Part shown: positions 43,323 to 51,671 of the stretch, in pieces
Layout: every line of letters begins with the position of its first letter
Position numbering within the stretch: position 1 is the first letter of the stretch
NCBI RefSeq assembly: GCF_018474015.1
Contig: NZ_JAHCSG010000001.1
Coordinates: 496,001 to 560,000, forward strand
Reading direction: 5' to 3'
DNA: 64,000 nt
Source: Williamsia sp. CHRR-6
GTDB lineage: Bacteria > Actinomycetota > Actinomycetes > Mycobacteriales > Mycobacteriaceae
Notes under the pieces: generated by a model
The model's input: the letters and a program-made list of their open reading frames with translations, nothing else
Told to the model about the DNA's origin: nothing
The model's database searches: none
Translations under genes and position numbers: made by a program

Positions 43323-44037
43323 GCGAATTTGGAGGGCCGGCCCTCCGAACTCGCGCACGGGTGAAGCGGTGGACCAGCAGGTCGACGATGGCTGGGTCGG
43401 CGCCGATCGGTTCGGTGACCGCATCGGCGCCCACCTGTGCCAGCCGAGTGTGAAACAGTCCGGGCGCCAACAGATATGCCGCGATGACCACCCGACGGGC
43501 GCCGTTGATGCGCGCGGCGGCCACCGCGCAGGGCACCCGCGGTGAAGCCGAGGTGATGAACGCGGTGTCCACCGGGGAATCGGTGAGCAACGCCAATTGC
43601 GCTGCGGCCGTGCGCACATCGTCACACGCCGAAGGGTCCGAGGAGCCCGCCGCCGCCAAGATCACCGCATCCCCAGGCTGCCAACCGGCCGCCACCAACC
43701 GCTCGCGCAGCACCGACGCGATCACCGGATCGGGCCCCAGGCTGTCGGTGACCGTCACCTCGGTATGACCGCTGGCGGCAATGTTGTTCGGGATGTCTTG
43801 TCGCACATGATATCCGGCAGCGAGGAAGGCCGGCACCACGATCGCGGGCCCGGCGGTCTCGCGCAACACCTGCTCTGGACTGGGCCCCAGCACGTCTACG
43901 AACGCCACCCGCAGCGGGCCGATCTGTGTCGCCACCAGGTCGGCCAGCGCGTGGACGGTGTCCACACCGGTCTGCGAGCGAGTGCCGTGCGCCACCAGGA
44001 TCGGGGTGCCGGGCACGGCACACCGATGGTCAGTCAT
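43276..44037 (-). CDS. Sirohydrochlorin ferrochelatase-like protein (CbiX type, Rv0259c-like)
   Basis: A 253-residue protein from ATG 44037 (MTDHRCAVPG). It is a two-lobed CbiX/SirB-like chelatase with the metal-site histidines in LVAHGTRSQTG (His17) and AAGYHVRQDI (His77). These enzymes insert Fe2+ or Co2+ into sirohydrochlorin. In a cluster with a siroheme-dependent nitrite reductase, iron insertion to make siroheme is the most likely role. The ATG overlaps the HemD-fusion stop (ATGA, 44034-44037). The C-terminal 20 residues are low in family resemblance and overlap the lipV gene tail to tail. Confidence 0.85.
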   Translation of the reverse strand: MTDHRCAVPGTPILVAHGTRSQTGVDTVHALADLVATQIGPLRVAFVDVLGPSPEQVLRETAGPAIVVPAFLAAGYHVRQDIPNNIAASGHTEVTVTDSLGPDPVIASVLRERLVAAGWQPGDAVILAAAGSSDPSACDDVRTAAAQLALLTDSPVDTAFITSASPRVPCAVAAARINGARRVVIAAYLLAPGLFHTRLAQVGADAVTEPIGADPAIVDLLVHRFTRARVRRAGPPNSLTGRVATPPRGSSAR

Positions 44038-45206
44038 TCTCGCGCATCCTCGTATTCGAGATCGACCGCGATGCGGTAGCCGCGTTTGACGACGGTTTGG
44101 ATGATCGTGGGGTCGCCGAGCGCGGTCCGCAGGCGAGCCATCGCGGTCTCCACGGCATGGGTGTCGTCTCCTCCGCCCGGTAACTCCGCCAACAACGCCT
44201 GCCGACCGACCACCCGGCCGGGCACCCGGGACAGTCCCTTGAGCAACGCCAGGCTCGCCGCGGTCAGCGTGCGCACCTCGCCGTCGACCACCACGGTACG
44301 GCTCAGGATGGCCATGTCGTGTCCGGCCACCCGCAACATCTGGGTGCGACGCGGCAACTCGTCGGCGATCAACCGGGCCAGCGCCCCGAGCCGGAACCGC
44401 ATCGGTTGCACGGTGGGAACCGCCAGGGCGTGCAACGGACCCGCGGTCACCGCACCCACGCACAGCACCGTCACCGACGTGCGCAGTGCGTGGAGCAGGT
44501 CCTCCAGGCGTCCGCTGGTGCGCGCCCGATCCAGCATCGAGGCCACCGCGGGCGCGCTGGTGAAGGTGATGGCGTCGATCTCAGAACAGATTGCGGCCGA
44601 GATCATCTGGTCCATCGGCGTGGTGTCGGCGGGCGGGATCCAGCGGTACACCGGGATGGGCACCACCTGCGCACCCGCGGCGCGCAACACCTCACACAGA
44701 TCCGGCAGTGGTTCCCACTCGGTGGTCGCGCCGTGCAGCTGTACCCCGATCCGCACCCCCTCGACGCCTTCGGTCAGCAGGTGATCGAGCACCTCGCTGG
44801 AGGACTCGTTGGGCGGAGACCATTGTTCGTGCAGACCGGCAGCTCGAATCGCGCCCTTGGCCTTGGGACCGCGCGCCAGCAACGCCGACTTCGCCAACGC
44901 TTCGAGGAGATCTTCGGCCAGGCCCCACCCGTCGGCGGCCTCCATCCAGCCCCGGAAACCGATCCCGGTGGTGGCCACCACGACCGCGGGCGGATCGGCG
45001 ATGATCTCGCCGGTCACGCGCTGCAACTCGGCGTCGTCGGCCAGGGGGATGATGCGGATGGCCGGAGCGTGCAGCACCGCAGCGCCTCGTCGGGTCAGCA
45101 GCGCCTCGAACTCGTCGGCGCGACGCGCCGCGGTGATCCCGATGGTATATCCGGCCAGGGGTAGATCGGTGCCGACCGAAGGCGCCGCACCGGCGCCGGC
45201 GCTCAT
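44034..45206 (-). CDS. Uroporphyrinogen-III synthase fused to a winged-helix DNA-binding domain (Rv0260c-like)
   Basis: A 390-residue two-domain protein. Residues 15-275 resemble HemD: GYTIGITAARRADEFEALLT, then GRRGVRIGV-like EGVRIGVQLHG, and DAITFTSAPAVASMLDRA. Residues about 290-385 form an OmpR/PhoB-type winged helix: DGEVRTLTAASLALLKGLSR then TAMARLRTALGDP and IIQTVVKRGYRI. There is no receiver domain. The M. tuberculosis relative Rv0260c/NnaR, from memory, acts with GlnR as a coactivator of nitrate and nitrite assimilation genes, so a regulatory role is likely. ATGA overlaps couple it to nirD and to the chelatase gene. Confidence 0.87.
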   Translation of the reverse strand: MSAGAGAAPSVGTDLPLAGYTIGITAARRADEFEALLTRRGAAVLHAPAIRIIPLADDAELQRVTGEIIADPPAVVVATTGIGFRGWMEAADGWGLAEDLLEALAKSALLARGPKAKGAIRAAGLHEQWSPPNESSSEVLDHLLTEGVEGVRIGVQLHGATTEWEPLPDLCEVLRAAGAQVVPIPVYRWIPPADTTPMDQMISAAICSEIDAITFTSAPAVASMLDRARTSGRLEDLLHALRTSVTVLCVGAVTAGPLHALAVPTVQPMRFRLGALARLIADELPRRTQMLRVAGHDMAILSRTVVVDGEVRTLTAASLALLKGLSRVPGRVVGRQALLAELPGGGDDTHAVETAMARLRTALGDPTIIQTVVKRGYRIAVDLEYEDARE

Positions 45207-45577
45207 CGGTGCGACTCGTCACCGGCTATCTCGACCACCCCGTCGATCAGCCGCACCGCGAAGGTGCCCAGCTGAGCGCGGTCATCGTCGAGGCACACCC
45301 CGGTGCGCAGCGAGAAGACCTGCTTGAGCAGCGGTGATGCCACCACAGGTTCACCCGCGCGGTCACCGACCAGGCCGCGTGAGATGACTGCGGCCGGCCC
45401 GAACGGGTCGATGTTGCCCACGGCATAGAGGGTGTCGTCGGGCATCCGGAACAGCGCCGCCTGCGCGAAGCCGGGTAACAGCACAGCCACTCCCCGACCG
45501 GGGATGAGTTCCGACAGCGGGCAGGCCGGCGTCCACTGCGTCGCGGTCTGGCTGCTTGCCTGGTCGATGACGGTCAT
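45203..45577 (-). CDS. nirD: Nitrite reductase small subunit NirD
   Basis: A 124-residue Rieske-fold protein from ATG 45577 (MTVIDQASSQ), with CGAGGAGATC before the start. It matches assimilatory NirD: LIPGRGVAVLLPG, YAVGNIDPFGPAAVISRGLV, and SPLLKQVFSLRTGVCLDDD. The CxH and CxxH ligands of true Rieske clusters are absent, as is normal for NirD. It pairs with NirB to reduce nitrite to ammonium with NAD(P)H. The stop overlaps the start of the HemD-fusion gene (ATGA, 45203-45206). A 205-bp gap separates it from nirB and holds a possible promoter. Confidence 0.92.
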   Translation of the reverse strand: MTVIDQASSQTATQWTPACPLSELIPGRGVAVLLPGFAQAALFRMPDDTLYAVGNIDPFGPAAVISRGLVGDRAGEPVVASPLLKQVFSLRTGVCLDDDRAQLGTFAVRLIDGVVEIAGDESHR

Positions 45578-45679
45578 GGGATCTCCTCGGTTGCACGATC
45601 GCGGGGGCGCGATGACCGACGGATTCGCCCGCCGGCCGGTGTTCGGTGGGACCGCACACATTGTTCAACTGCCATGTGA

Positions 45680-45702
45680 AGTCAACGTTTCGGTTGTGTG
45701 GT
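45680..45702 (-). promoter_or_regulatory. Possible promoter with GlnR-like box upstream of nirD
   Basis: Within the 205-bp nirB-nirD gap (45578-45782), the minus strand reads ACCACACAACCGAAAC (45687-45702). This contains the AC-N9-AC core and the AC-N6-GAAAC arrangement of actinobacterial GlnR sites. It is followed directly by TTGACT (-35 like, 45680-45685), with a weak -10 candidate (CAATGT) 16 bases on. This suggests nitrogen-regulated transcription starting in front of nirD in addition to read-through from nirB. Read by eye only. Confidence 0.4.
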
Positions 45703-45782
45703 GCGCGGTAACGCCGCTGCTCACGCCGCGATCACGACCAGCCCGTGGGGCTGATGTCATCGGGGATCCACACGGCCGGGGA

Positions 45783-48293
45783 TCACGTGACCGGAACTGT
45801 GGGCATCGACAACATCACCGGCGCCATCCGTTCTCGCGACTCGTCGAACGCGATGGTCGGATCCGGGTGCTCGGGTGCGTTGACAAACGAGACGAACCGT
45901 TTGAGTTTCTCCTCGTCGTCGAGCACGGCAGCCCATTCGTCGCGATAGCCGGCCACATGCCGGTCCATCGCCGCCTCCAGTTCCTCGACGATGTGCAGGC
46001 TGTCCTCGCAGATCACCTCGCGCAGATGCTCCAGCCCGCCGGGCAACGACTCCAGCCACGGCGCGGTGCGTTGCAGCCGGTCGGCGGTGCGGACGTAGAA
46101 CATCAGGTAACGGTCGATGTAAGCGATCAGGGTGGCGTCATCGAGGCCGGTGGCCAGCAACACCGCGTGCACGGGTCGTTGTCCACCGTTGCCGCCGACG
46201 TAGAGGTTCCAGCCCGCTTCGGTGGCGATCACGCCGACGTCCTTGCCACGCGCCTCAGCACATTCGCGCGCGCACCCCGACACCCCGAACTTGATCTTGT
46301 GCGGCGAACGCAGGCCGCGATAACGCTTTTCCAACCGCACAGCCATGCCCACCGCGTCCTGCACCCCGTAGCGACACCAGGTGCTGCCCACACAACTCTT
46401 GACCGTGCGCAGGCTCTTGCCGTACGCCTGGCCCGACTCCATGCCCGCCTCGACCAGACGTCGCCAGATCAGCGGCAGCTGCTCCACGCGGGCACCGAAC
46501 ATGTCGATGCGTTGGCCGCCGGTGATCTTGGTGTAGAGCCCGAAGTCCTTGGCCACCTGGCCGATGACGATCAGCTGATCCGGTGTCACCTCGCCACCCG
46601 GCATCCGGGGCACCACCGAATACGAGCCGTTGCGTTGCAGATTGGCCAGGAAGTGGTCGTTGGTGTCTTGCAGTGCGGCCTGCTCACCGTCGAGGATGTG
46701 ATCGCTGGAGGTGGACGCCAGGATGGACGCGACGGTGGGTTTACAGATGTCACAACCGGTTCCGGTACCACACCGTGCGATGAGCCCAGAAAACGTACGG
46801 ATTCCGGTGGCCGCGATGATCTCGAACAACTCTGCCCGCGACTGCGAAAAGTGCTCACACAGCGCCTTGCTGAGCGTGATGCCCGATTCGGCGAGCAGCG
46901 TCTTGACGCTGGGAAGACATCCGCCACAGGTGGTTCCGGCCCCGGTCACGTCTTTGAGCGCGGCGATCTCGCAGGCACCGGCCGCGATCGCCGAACAGAT
47001 CGACCCCTTGGACACGGCGTTGCACGAGCAGATCTCCGCCTCGTCCGGCAAACACGCCAATCCACCTGCGGCCGAACCCGATCCGACCGGGGCGATCAGC
47101 TCACCCGGATCACCGGTGAGCGGCGACCCGACCATCGGCTTGAGCAGCGCGTAGGCGTCGGCGTTGCCGACGAGGATGCCGCCGAGCAACGTTCGGGCGT
47201 CATCGGAGACCACGACCTTGGCGTAGGTGCCGGCCACCGGATCGCTGTAAACCACCTCCAGCGCACCGGGGGTGGCGGCCATCGCGTCCCCGAAACTGGC
47301 CACGTCCACGCCGAGCAATTTGAGCTTGGTGGACATGTCTGCGCCGGGGAACACACTGTCACCGGCCAACAGTCGGTCGGCGACCACCTCGGCGGTGTGG
47401 TAGCCGGGGGCCACCAACCCGTAGCACCGGCCCTCGACCGCGGCCACCTCTCCGATGGCGTACACGCGCGGATCGGTGGTCTGACAACCGGCATCGACCA
47501 GCACACCGCCGCGTTCACCGACCGCCAGTCCCGCATCGCGAGCCAGCGCATCACGCGGCCGAACTCCAGCCGAGAACACGAGAAGTCCTGCGGTGATGGT
47601 GGATTCATCACTGAGGGTGACGCGCAGGCCCGCATCGATCGACTCGATCGCGGTGGTGGAGACACCGGTGTGCACGGTGAGCCCGAGGTCGGTGACGAGA
47701 TTCTTCAACAGGGCGCCGCCGCCCTCGTCGACCTGTAGTGGCATCAGTCGCGGCGCGAACTCCACCACGTGCGGGGTGAGGCCGAGCAGCGCGAGGGCGT
47801 TGGCTGCCTCCAATCCCAGCAACCCACCACCGACCACCACACCCACCGTGCCGGTGGGCAGCGCCCGGGCCGCCGCACCAATCCTGTCGAGGTCATCGAG
47901 CGTGCGGTAGACGAAGCAGCCCGGGGTGTCGTGCCCGGGCACCGGCGGCACGAACGGATACGAGCCGGTGGCCAACACCGCCGCGTCGTAGCCGATCTCG
48001 TCGCCGTCGGCGGTGACGACGCACGCGCGGTCCCGATCGATATGCGCAGCAACCACCCCCAGCCGCAGATCGACGCGGGTATCGCCGGGGTAGTCGTTGC
48101 CCGCCAACGCCAACGCGGTGCGATCCGGGTTGCTCACGTATGACGACAGCGCGACGCGGTCGTAGGCGGCGTCGGCCTCCTCACCGAGCACCACGATCTG
48201 CCATTGATCGGTGGTGTCTCGCGCCCGCAGCGCAGTGACGAACCTATGTCCGACCATTCCGTGGCCGATCACCACGACTGTCTTGTTGCCCAC
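45783..48293 (-). CDS. nirB: Nitrite reductase large subunit NirB
   Basis: An 836-residue multidomain enzyme from GTG 48293, with AGGAGA about five bases upstream. In order: FAD/NAD(P)H oxidoreductase (VVVIGHGMVG at the start, then AVLATGSYPFVPPVPG, and VVVGGGLLGLEAANAL), one BFD-type [2Fe-2S] domain (ICSCNAVSKGSICSA, then GTTCGGCLPSV), a second Cys pair (CGTGTGCDICKP), and the C-terminal sulfite/nitrite reductase half-domains. The siroheme and [4Fe-4S] ligands are visible in CVGSTWCRYG and GVSGCARECAEARG. It transfers six electrons from NAD(P)H to nitrite, giving ammonium in the cytoplasm. It needs siroheme, for which the two downstream genes provide likely support. narK lies 46 bp upstream. 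Confidence 0.95.
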   Translation of the reverse strand: MGNKTVVVIGHGMVGHRFVTALRARDTTDQWQIVVLGEEADAAYDRVALSSYVSNPDRTALALAGNDYPGDTRVDLRLGVVAAHIDRDRACVVTADGDEIGYDAAVLATGSYPFVPPVPGHDTPGCFVYRTLDDLDRIGAAARALPTGTVGVVVGGGLLGLEAANALALLGLTPHVVEFAPRLMPLQVDEGGGALLKNLVTDLGLTVHTGVSTTAIESIDAGLRVTLSDESTITAGLLVFSAGVRPRDALARDAGLAVGERGGVLVDAGCQTTDPRVYAIGEVAAVEGRCYGLVAPGYHTAEVVADRLLAGDSVFPGADMSTKLKLLGVDVASFGDAMAATPGALEVVYSDPVAGTYAKVVVSDDARTLLGGILVGNADAYALLKPMVGSPLTGDPGELIAPVGSGSAAGGLACLPDEAEICSCNAVSKGSICSAIAAGACEIAALKDVTGAGTTCGGCLPSVKTLLAESGITLSKALCEHFSQSRAELFEIIAATGIRTFSGLIARCGTGTGCDICKPTVASILASTSSDHILDGEQAALQDTNDHFLANLQRNGSYSVVPRMPGGEVTPDQLIVIGQVAKDFGLYTKITGGQRIDMFGARVEQLPLIWRRLVEAGMESGQAYGKSLRTVKSCVGSTWCRYGVQDAVGMAVRLEKRYRGLRSPHKIKFGVSGCARECAEARGKDVGVIATEAGWNLYVGGNGGQRPVHAVLLATGLDDATLIAYIDRYLMFYVRTADRLQRTAPWLESLPGGLEHLREVICEDSLHIVEELEAAMDRHVAGYRDEWAAVLDDEEKLKRFVSFVNAPEHPDPTIAFDESRERMAPVMLSMPTVPVT

Positions 48294-48339
48294 GATGTCT
48301 CCTGGTCCGGTCGCGCTTGAGGATGGTTGACGTCGGTGA

Positions 48340-49755
48340 TCAGACGGTGGCCGCAGCCGGAACCGACGACGGTTGCGCAGCAACGGCATTCGCGGCTTTC
48401 TCACCGCGGGCGTAGAACCACCAGGTGACCACCGCGGCCAGCACATAGAAAGCGAGGAAGACCCAGAAGGCGGTGGTGGCCGACTTGTCGGCCTTGTAGC
48501 TGGCACGCAGCACCAGGTTGATGGCCACGCCGCCCAGACCCCCGAAGGCGCCTGCGATACCGATCAACGCCCCCGACATCGAGCGGGACCACGTGCTGCG
48601 ACCGAGCGCGCTGAGCCCGACGTTGGCCTGCGCCTTGGCCTCGAACACCGCCGGGATGATCTTGTACACCGATCCGTTGGCAACCCCGGAGATTCCGAAC
48701 AGCAGGATGAAGCCGACGATGAAGCCCAGCAGCTGACTGTCACCGATCCGGTGGCCGTTGGAGTCTGCCGACATGCCGGCGACCACCAGGATCGACGACG
48801 CGGCAACCATGGCCACGAAAGCGTACGTGGTGACCCGTCCGCCGCCTACGCGGTCGGCCAGCTTGCCGCCGATGGGGCGGGCCAACGAGCCCAGAAGCGG
48901 TCCGATCCAGGCGATCTGAGCCGCAGCCAGGGCCGGCTTGGCGGCACCGGCGGAGGTGTAGCTGATGTTGAGCACCTGGCTGAACGCGAAACCGAAACCG
49001 ATGAACGAGCCGAAGGTTCCGACATAGAGCAGCGAGATCAGCCACGTGTCGCGATGCTTGAGGCACTCGATCATCGCCCGACCGCTGGAGGTCTGGTGAT
49101 CGAGGTTGTCCATGAACAGTGCCGCCCCGATGCCGGCCAGCACCAGCAGGACCAGGTAGACGGCGCACACGATCTCGGGACGATCGGAGGCGACCGCAAT
49201 CACACCGAGACCGACCAGTTGCACCGCAGGGACGCCGATGTTGCCGCCGCCTGCGTTGAGGCCCAGCGCCCACCCCTTGAGCCGCTGTGGGTAGAAGGCG
49301 TTGATGTTGGTCATCGAGGATGCGAAGTTGCCGCCGCCCAGTCCGGTCAGGGCGGCCACAGCGAGGAACCAGCCGAAGCCGAACTCACCGGGGTTGAGCA
49401 TCAACATCATCGTCAGCCCGGTGGGGATGAGCAGCACGACGGCGGAGAAGATGGCCCAGTTGCGCCCGCCGAAGCGGGCAGTGGCCTGGGTGTAGGGGAT
49501 GCGCAGGCAGGCGCCCACGAATGTGGCGGTGGCGGCGATGACGAACTTCTGGTCGATGGTGATGCCGTACTGCGGTCCCATGAACAGGGCCAGCACCGAG
49601 AACAGCGACCACACCGAGAACCCGACGTGCTCGCAGATCACCGACCAGATGAGGTTGCGCTTGGCGATCGCGGCGTTGCCGTTGTCCCAGGCGTCCCGAT
49701 CTTCGGGATCCCAGTCGGTGATGTGGTGTTTGCGGTGGCTCTGCGTTGTCGTCAC
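48340..49755 (-). CDS. narK: Nitrate/nitrite transporter NarK (MFS, NNP family)
   Basis: A 471-residue major facilitator protein with 12 or so helices. The nitrate-porter signatures are present: GLGGGNFASSMTNINAFYP in helix 5 and LNAGGGNIGVPAVQL just after it, and SVYKIIPAVFEAKAQA in the second half with the Gly-rich SGVANGS before it. The soluble N-terminus is short. It starts at GTG 49755, preceded by GAGAGGA. It imports nitrate or exchanges nitrate for nitrite and is the first gene of the nar-nir operon. In M. tuberculosis the similar gene narK3 (Rv0261c) is also next to the HemD-fusion gene. Confidence 0.93.
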   Translation of the reverse strand: MTTTQSHRKHHITDWDPEDRDAWDNGNAAIAKRNLIWSVICEHVGFSVWSLFSVLALFMGPQYGITIDQKFVIAATATFVGACLRIPYTQATARFGGRNWAIFSAVVLLIPTGLTMMLMLNPGEFGFGWFLAVAALTGLGGGNFASSMTNINAFYPQRLKGWALGLNAGGGNIGVPAVQLVGLGVIAVASDRPEIVCAVYLVLLVLAGIGAALFMDNLDHQTSSGRAMIECLKHRDTWLISLLYVGTFGSFIGFGFAFSQVLNISYTSAGAAKPALAAAQIAWIGPLLGSLARPIGGKLADRVGGGRVTTYAFVAMVAASSILVVAGMSADSNGHRIGDSQLLGFIVGFILLFGISGVANGSVYKIIPAVFEAKAQANVGLSALGRSTWSRSMSGALIGIAGAFGGLGGVAINLVLRASYKADKSATTAFWVFLAFYVLAAVVTWWFYARGEKAANAVAAQPSSVPAAATV

Positions 49756-50051
49756 GATCGAGTCCTCTCAGGGCCGACGGGGCTCGGGGCCACATCGGGG
49801 TGCGTATCACCCACGGGATCGTCGGTGGATGGGCAAACCATAGGAATCGGTTGTTTCCGCAGCTTGTCGCGGCGTGACCGTCGAATCACAGTGTTCTCAC
49901 CTGCACTGCCAGCGCCCGGTGAGATCGCAGTTGCCCGGCTTGTGGGTATCTGCTCGCCCGGCCCTCTACAGTCAGCGCGAGGGAATGGGTCATGATGACC
50001 ACGACGATGATCGATCGCTGATCGAACGTTTGACTGCGTGAGGAGTTCTGG
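49756..50051. other. Divergent regulatory region between narK and the glycine-rich protein gene
   Basis: 296 bp without a gene. It must contain the narK promoter (-) and that of the secreted protein (+). On the minus strand a TATGGT (-10 like) follows GGAAACAACCGATTCC, and an AC-N9-AC pattern (ACTGCGATCTCAC) lies farther upstream, compatible with but not diagnostic of GlnR binding. No hairpin of note. Confidence 0.4.
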
Positions 50052-50873
50052 ATGTCTCGAGCCAGCAGGCGCGCCACCGCGCTGGGAACCATCGTCATGG
50101 CTGCGGCAGCCACGTTCCTGGCCACGCCGACCGCATCGGCGGCGCCGCTGCCCCGCAACTGCACGCAGGCGCTGTTCCAGAAGAGCATCCGCTGCGTCTA
50201 CACCTTCACCGGGACACCACAGCGGTTCGTGGTCCCCGCCGGCCTGCGCAGCCTGCTGGTCACCGCGGTGGGCGCGGGCGGCGCGCGGCCACCGGGGGCG
50301 AAGGTCGAACCGACCCGCGCCAACCTGATCTCGGCCTACATCCCTGCACGCGCCGGTCAGACGCTATGGGTGTTCGTCGGCGGAGCCGGGCAGCCCGGTC
50401 GACCCGGGCGAGGTGGCTACAACGGTGGCGCCACCGGCTACCCCAGCGGCGGGGGCGGCAGCAGCGACGTGCGCACCAACCCGGTCGACCCCCGCAGCAC
50501 CGCATCCCTGGCCACACGCCTGATCGTGGCGGCCGGGGCGGGTGGCACCGCGATCACCCGTGGCGGTGACGGCGGGCGTGGCGCCGACAACAACTTCGTG
50601 CGCTCTGGTGGCGGCCCGGCGGGATTCGTGCGGGGCGGCACCGCCGACGGCGACGCCCAGCAGGGCTTCTTCGGTGCCGGTGGCGCCGGATCACCGACCA
50701 CCGGCGGTGGCGGTGGTGGCGGCGGGTTCTTCGGCGGCGCAGGCGGATACCTCGGCGGCGGGGGCGGCGGCGGGTCGAACCTGCCGACCACCATCCCACC
50801 GAAGATCACCTCGAAGGGCGCCAGCGTCACGTTCATCTTCGACGGACGGTGCAACATCATCTGTCTGGGCTGA
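50052..50873 (+). CDS. Secreted glycine-rich protein
   Basis: A 273-residue exported protein. It has a signal peptide (TALGTIVMAAAATFLATPTA, cleavage near ASA-A at about 31), a short beta-type N-terminal part with two cysteines (NCTQALFQKSIRCVYTFTG), then QRFVVPAGLRSLLVTAVGAG and GQTLWVFVGGAGQPG. A glycine-rich stretch with Gly runs (GGGGGGGGFFGGAGGYLGG) follows, ending in CNIICLG. The arrangement resembles glycine-rich jelly-roll-like surface domains (as in ALK-type or PAN-type Gly-rich modules), but I cannot assign a family. It lies between the nitrate operon and a two-component system, convergent with the latter. Confidence 0.75.
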   Translation: MSRASRRATALGTIVMAAAATFLATPTASAAPLPRNCTQALFQKSIRCVYTFTGTPQRFVVPAGLRSLLVTAVGAGGARPPGAKVEPTRANLISAYIPARAGQTLWVFVGGAGQPGRPGRGGYNGGATGYPSGGGGSSDVRTNPVDPRSTASLATRLIVAAGAGGTAITRGGDGGRGADNNFVRSGGGPAGFVRGGTADGDAQQGFFGAGGAGSPTTGGGGGGGGFFGGAGGYLGGGGGGGSNLPTTIPPKITSKGASVTFIFDGRCNIICLG

Positions 50874-50916
50874 ACCAGTCCGGGTTGAACCGGTCTGGGC
50901 TGGATCGGGCTGAATC

Positions 50917-50935
50917 GGTCTGGGCTGACCAGACC
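50917..50935. terminator. Hairpin within a short imperfect repeat array
   Basis: GGTCTGG-GCTGA-CCAGACC, a 7-bp stem with five-base loop, between the convergent glycine-rich protein gene and the response-regulator gene. It is the last part of a stretch (50868-50935) built from imperfect 14-16 base units of the type CGGTCTGGGCTGAAC, some reading CGGGTTGAAC. Confidence 0.5.
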
Positions 50936-50953
50936 CCGGAAAACGGTCCCGGA

Positions 50954-51649
50954 TCAGTCGATGAGGCCGGCGCGGACTGCGTGCACGGCTGCGTCCACGC
51001 GGTTGGCCGACCCGAATTTGGTGTAGATGCTCTGTAGGTGGGCTTTGACGGTGGTCTCCCCCAGATGCAGGGCACGCGCGATGACCGCGGTCGCCTGCCC
51101 ACGCGCAACCTCGGCCAACACCTCGCGTTCGCGTGTGGTCAATGCGTTCACCAACGTCGCGCTCCGCGCGTCTGCTGCGGCCTTGGTCGGCGATTGCACC
51201 GCGACCAGCATCCGTAGGCATTGCTCGCTGAACACCGTGGTGCCTGCGGCCACCGCTGTCACGGCCAGCGCGAAGGTGTGGGGCGGCTCCACCTTTCGCA
51301 AGAAGCTATGCGCTCCGGCCCGGATGGCGTCGGCAACCAGGCCATCGACGTCGAGTGCGGTCATCGCGATCACCCGGGGCGGATCGGGGCGGTTCAACAC
51401 CGCGGTGATGGCCGCGACGCCGCCGACCCGCTTCATCACCAGGTCGACCAACAGCACGTGCGGGCGATGGCGGTCCACGGCGTCGAGCACCTGATCGCCG
51501 TCGTCGACGCACGCCACCACCGTCAGATCGCCGGCCGCTTCGAGGATGGCGGTGAGGCCGCGGTGGACGAACGGATCGTCGTCGGCGATGAGCACCGAAA
51601 ATCGTTCGGCTCGACGGGGCTCGACCACCGCGGTGTCACTTGTCATCAT
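50954..51649 (-). CDS. NarL/FixJ-family response regulator
   Basis: A 231-residue regulator. The receiver domain spans about residues 17-135, with acidic pocket ADDD (22-25), the phospho-acceptor Asp69 in VLLVDLVMKRVGG, and the conserved Thr and Lys regions VIAMTALD and SFLRKVEPP. A C-terminal LuxR-type helix-turn-helix (about 165-228) shows LTTREREVLAEVARG and GETTVKAHLQSIYTKFG. It is encoded 22 bp downstream of a histidine kinase, which is presumably its partner. The first two codons are both ATG. Proximity to the nitrate genes is suggestive, but the kinase is of the general DesK type and no nitrate-binding signature is present. Confidence 0.9.
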   Translation of the reverse strand: MMTSDTAVVEPRRAERFSVLIADDDPFVHRGLTAILEAAGDLTVVACVDDGDQVLDAVDRHRPHVLLVDLVMKRVGGVAAITAVLNRPDPPRVIAMTALDVDGLVADAIRAGAHSFLRKVEPPHTFALAVTAVAAGTTVFSEQCLRMLVAVQSPTKAAADARSATLVNALTTREREVLAEVARGQATAVIARALHLGETTVKAHLQSIYTKFGSANRVDAAVHAVRAGLID

Positions 51650-51671
51650 CGCCTTGTCCTCGGTTGTTCGG

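Noticed and set aside
45432-47738. Open plus-strand frame of about 770 codons opposite nirB
   Set aside because: Its composition (His/Gly/Arg/Asp-rich, no motifs) is that of the antisense shadow of nirB, whose domains are unambiguous.
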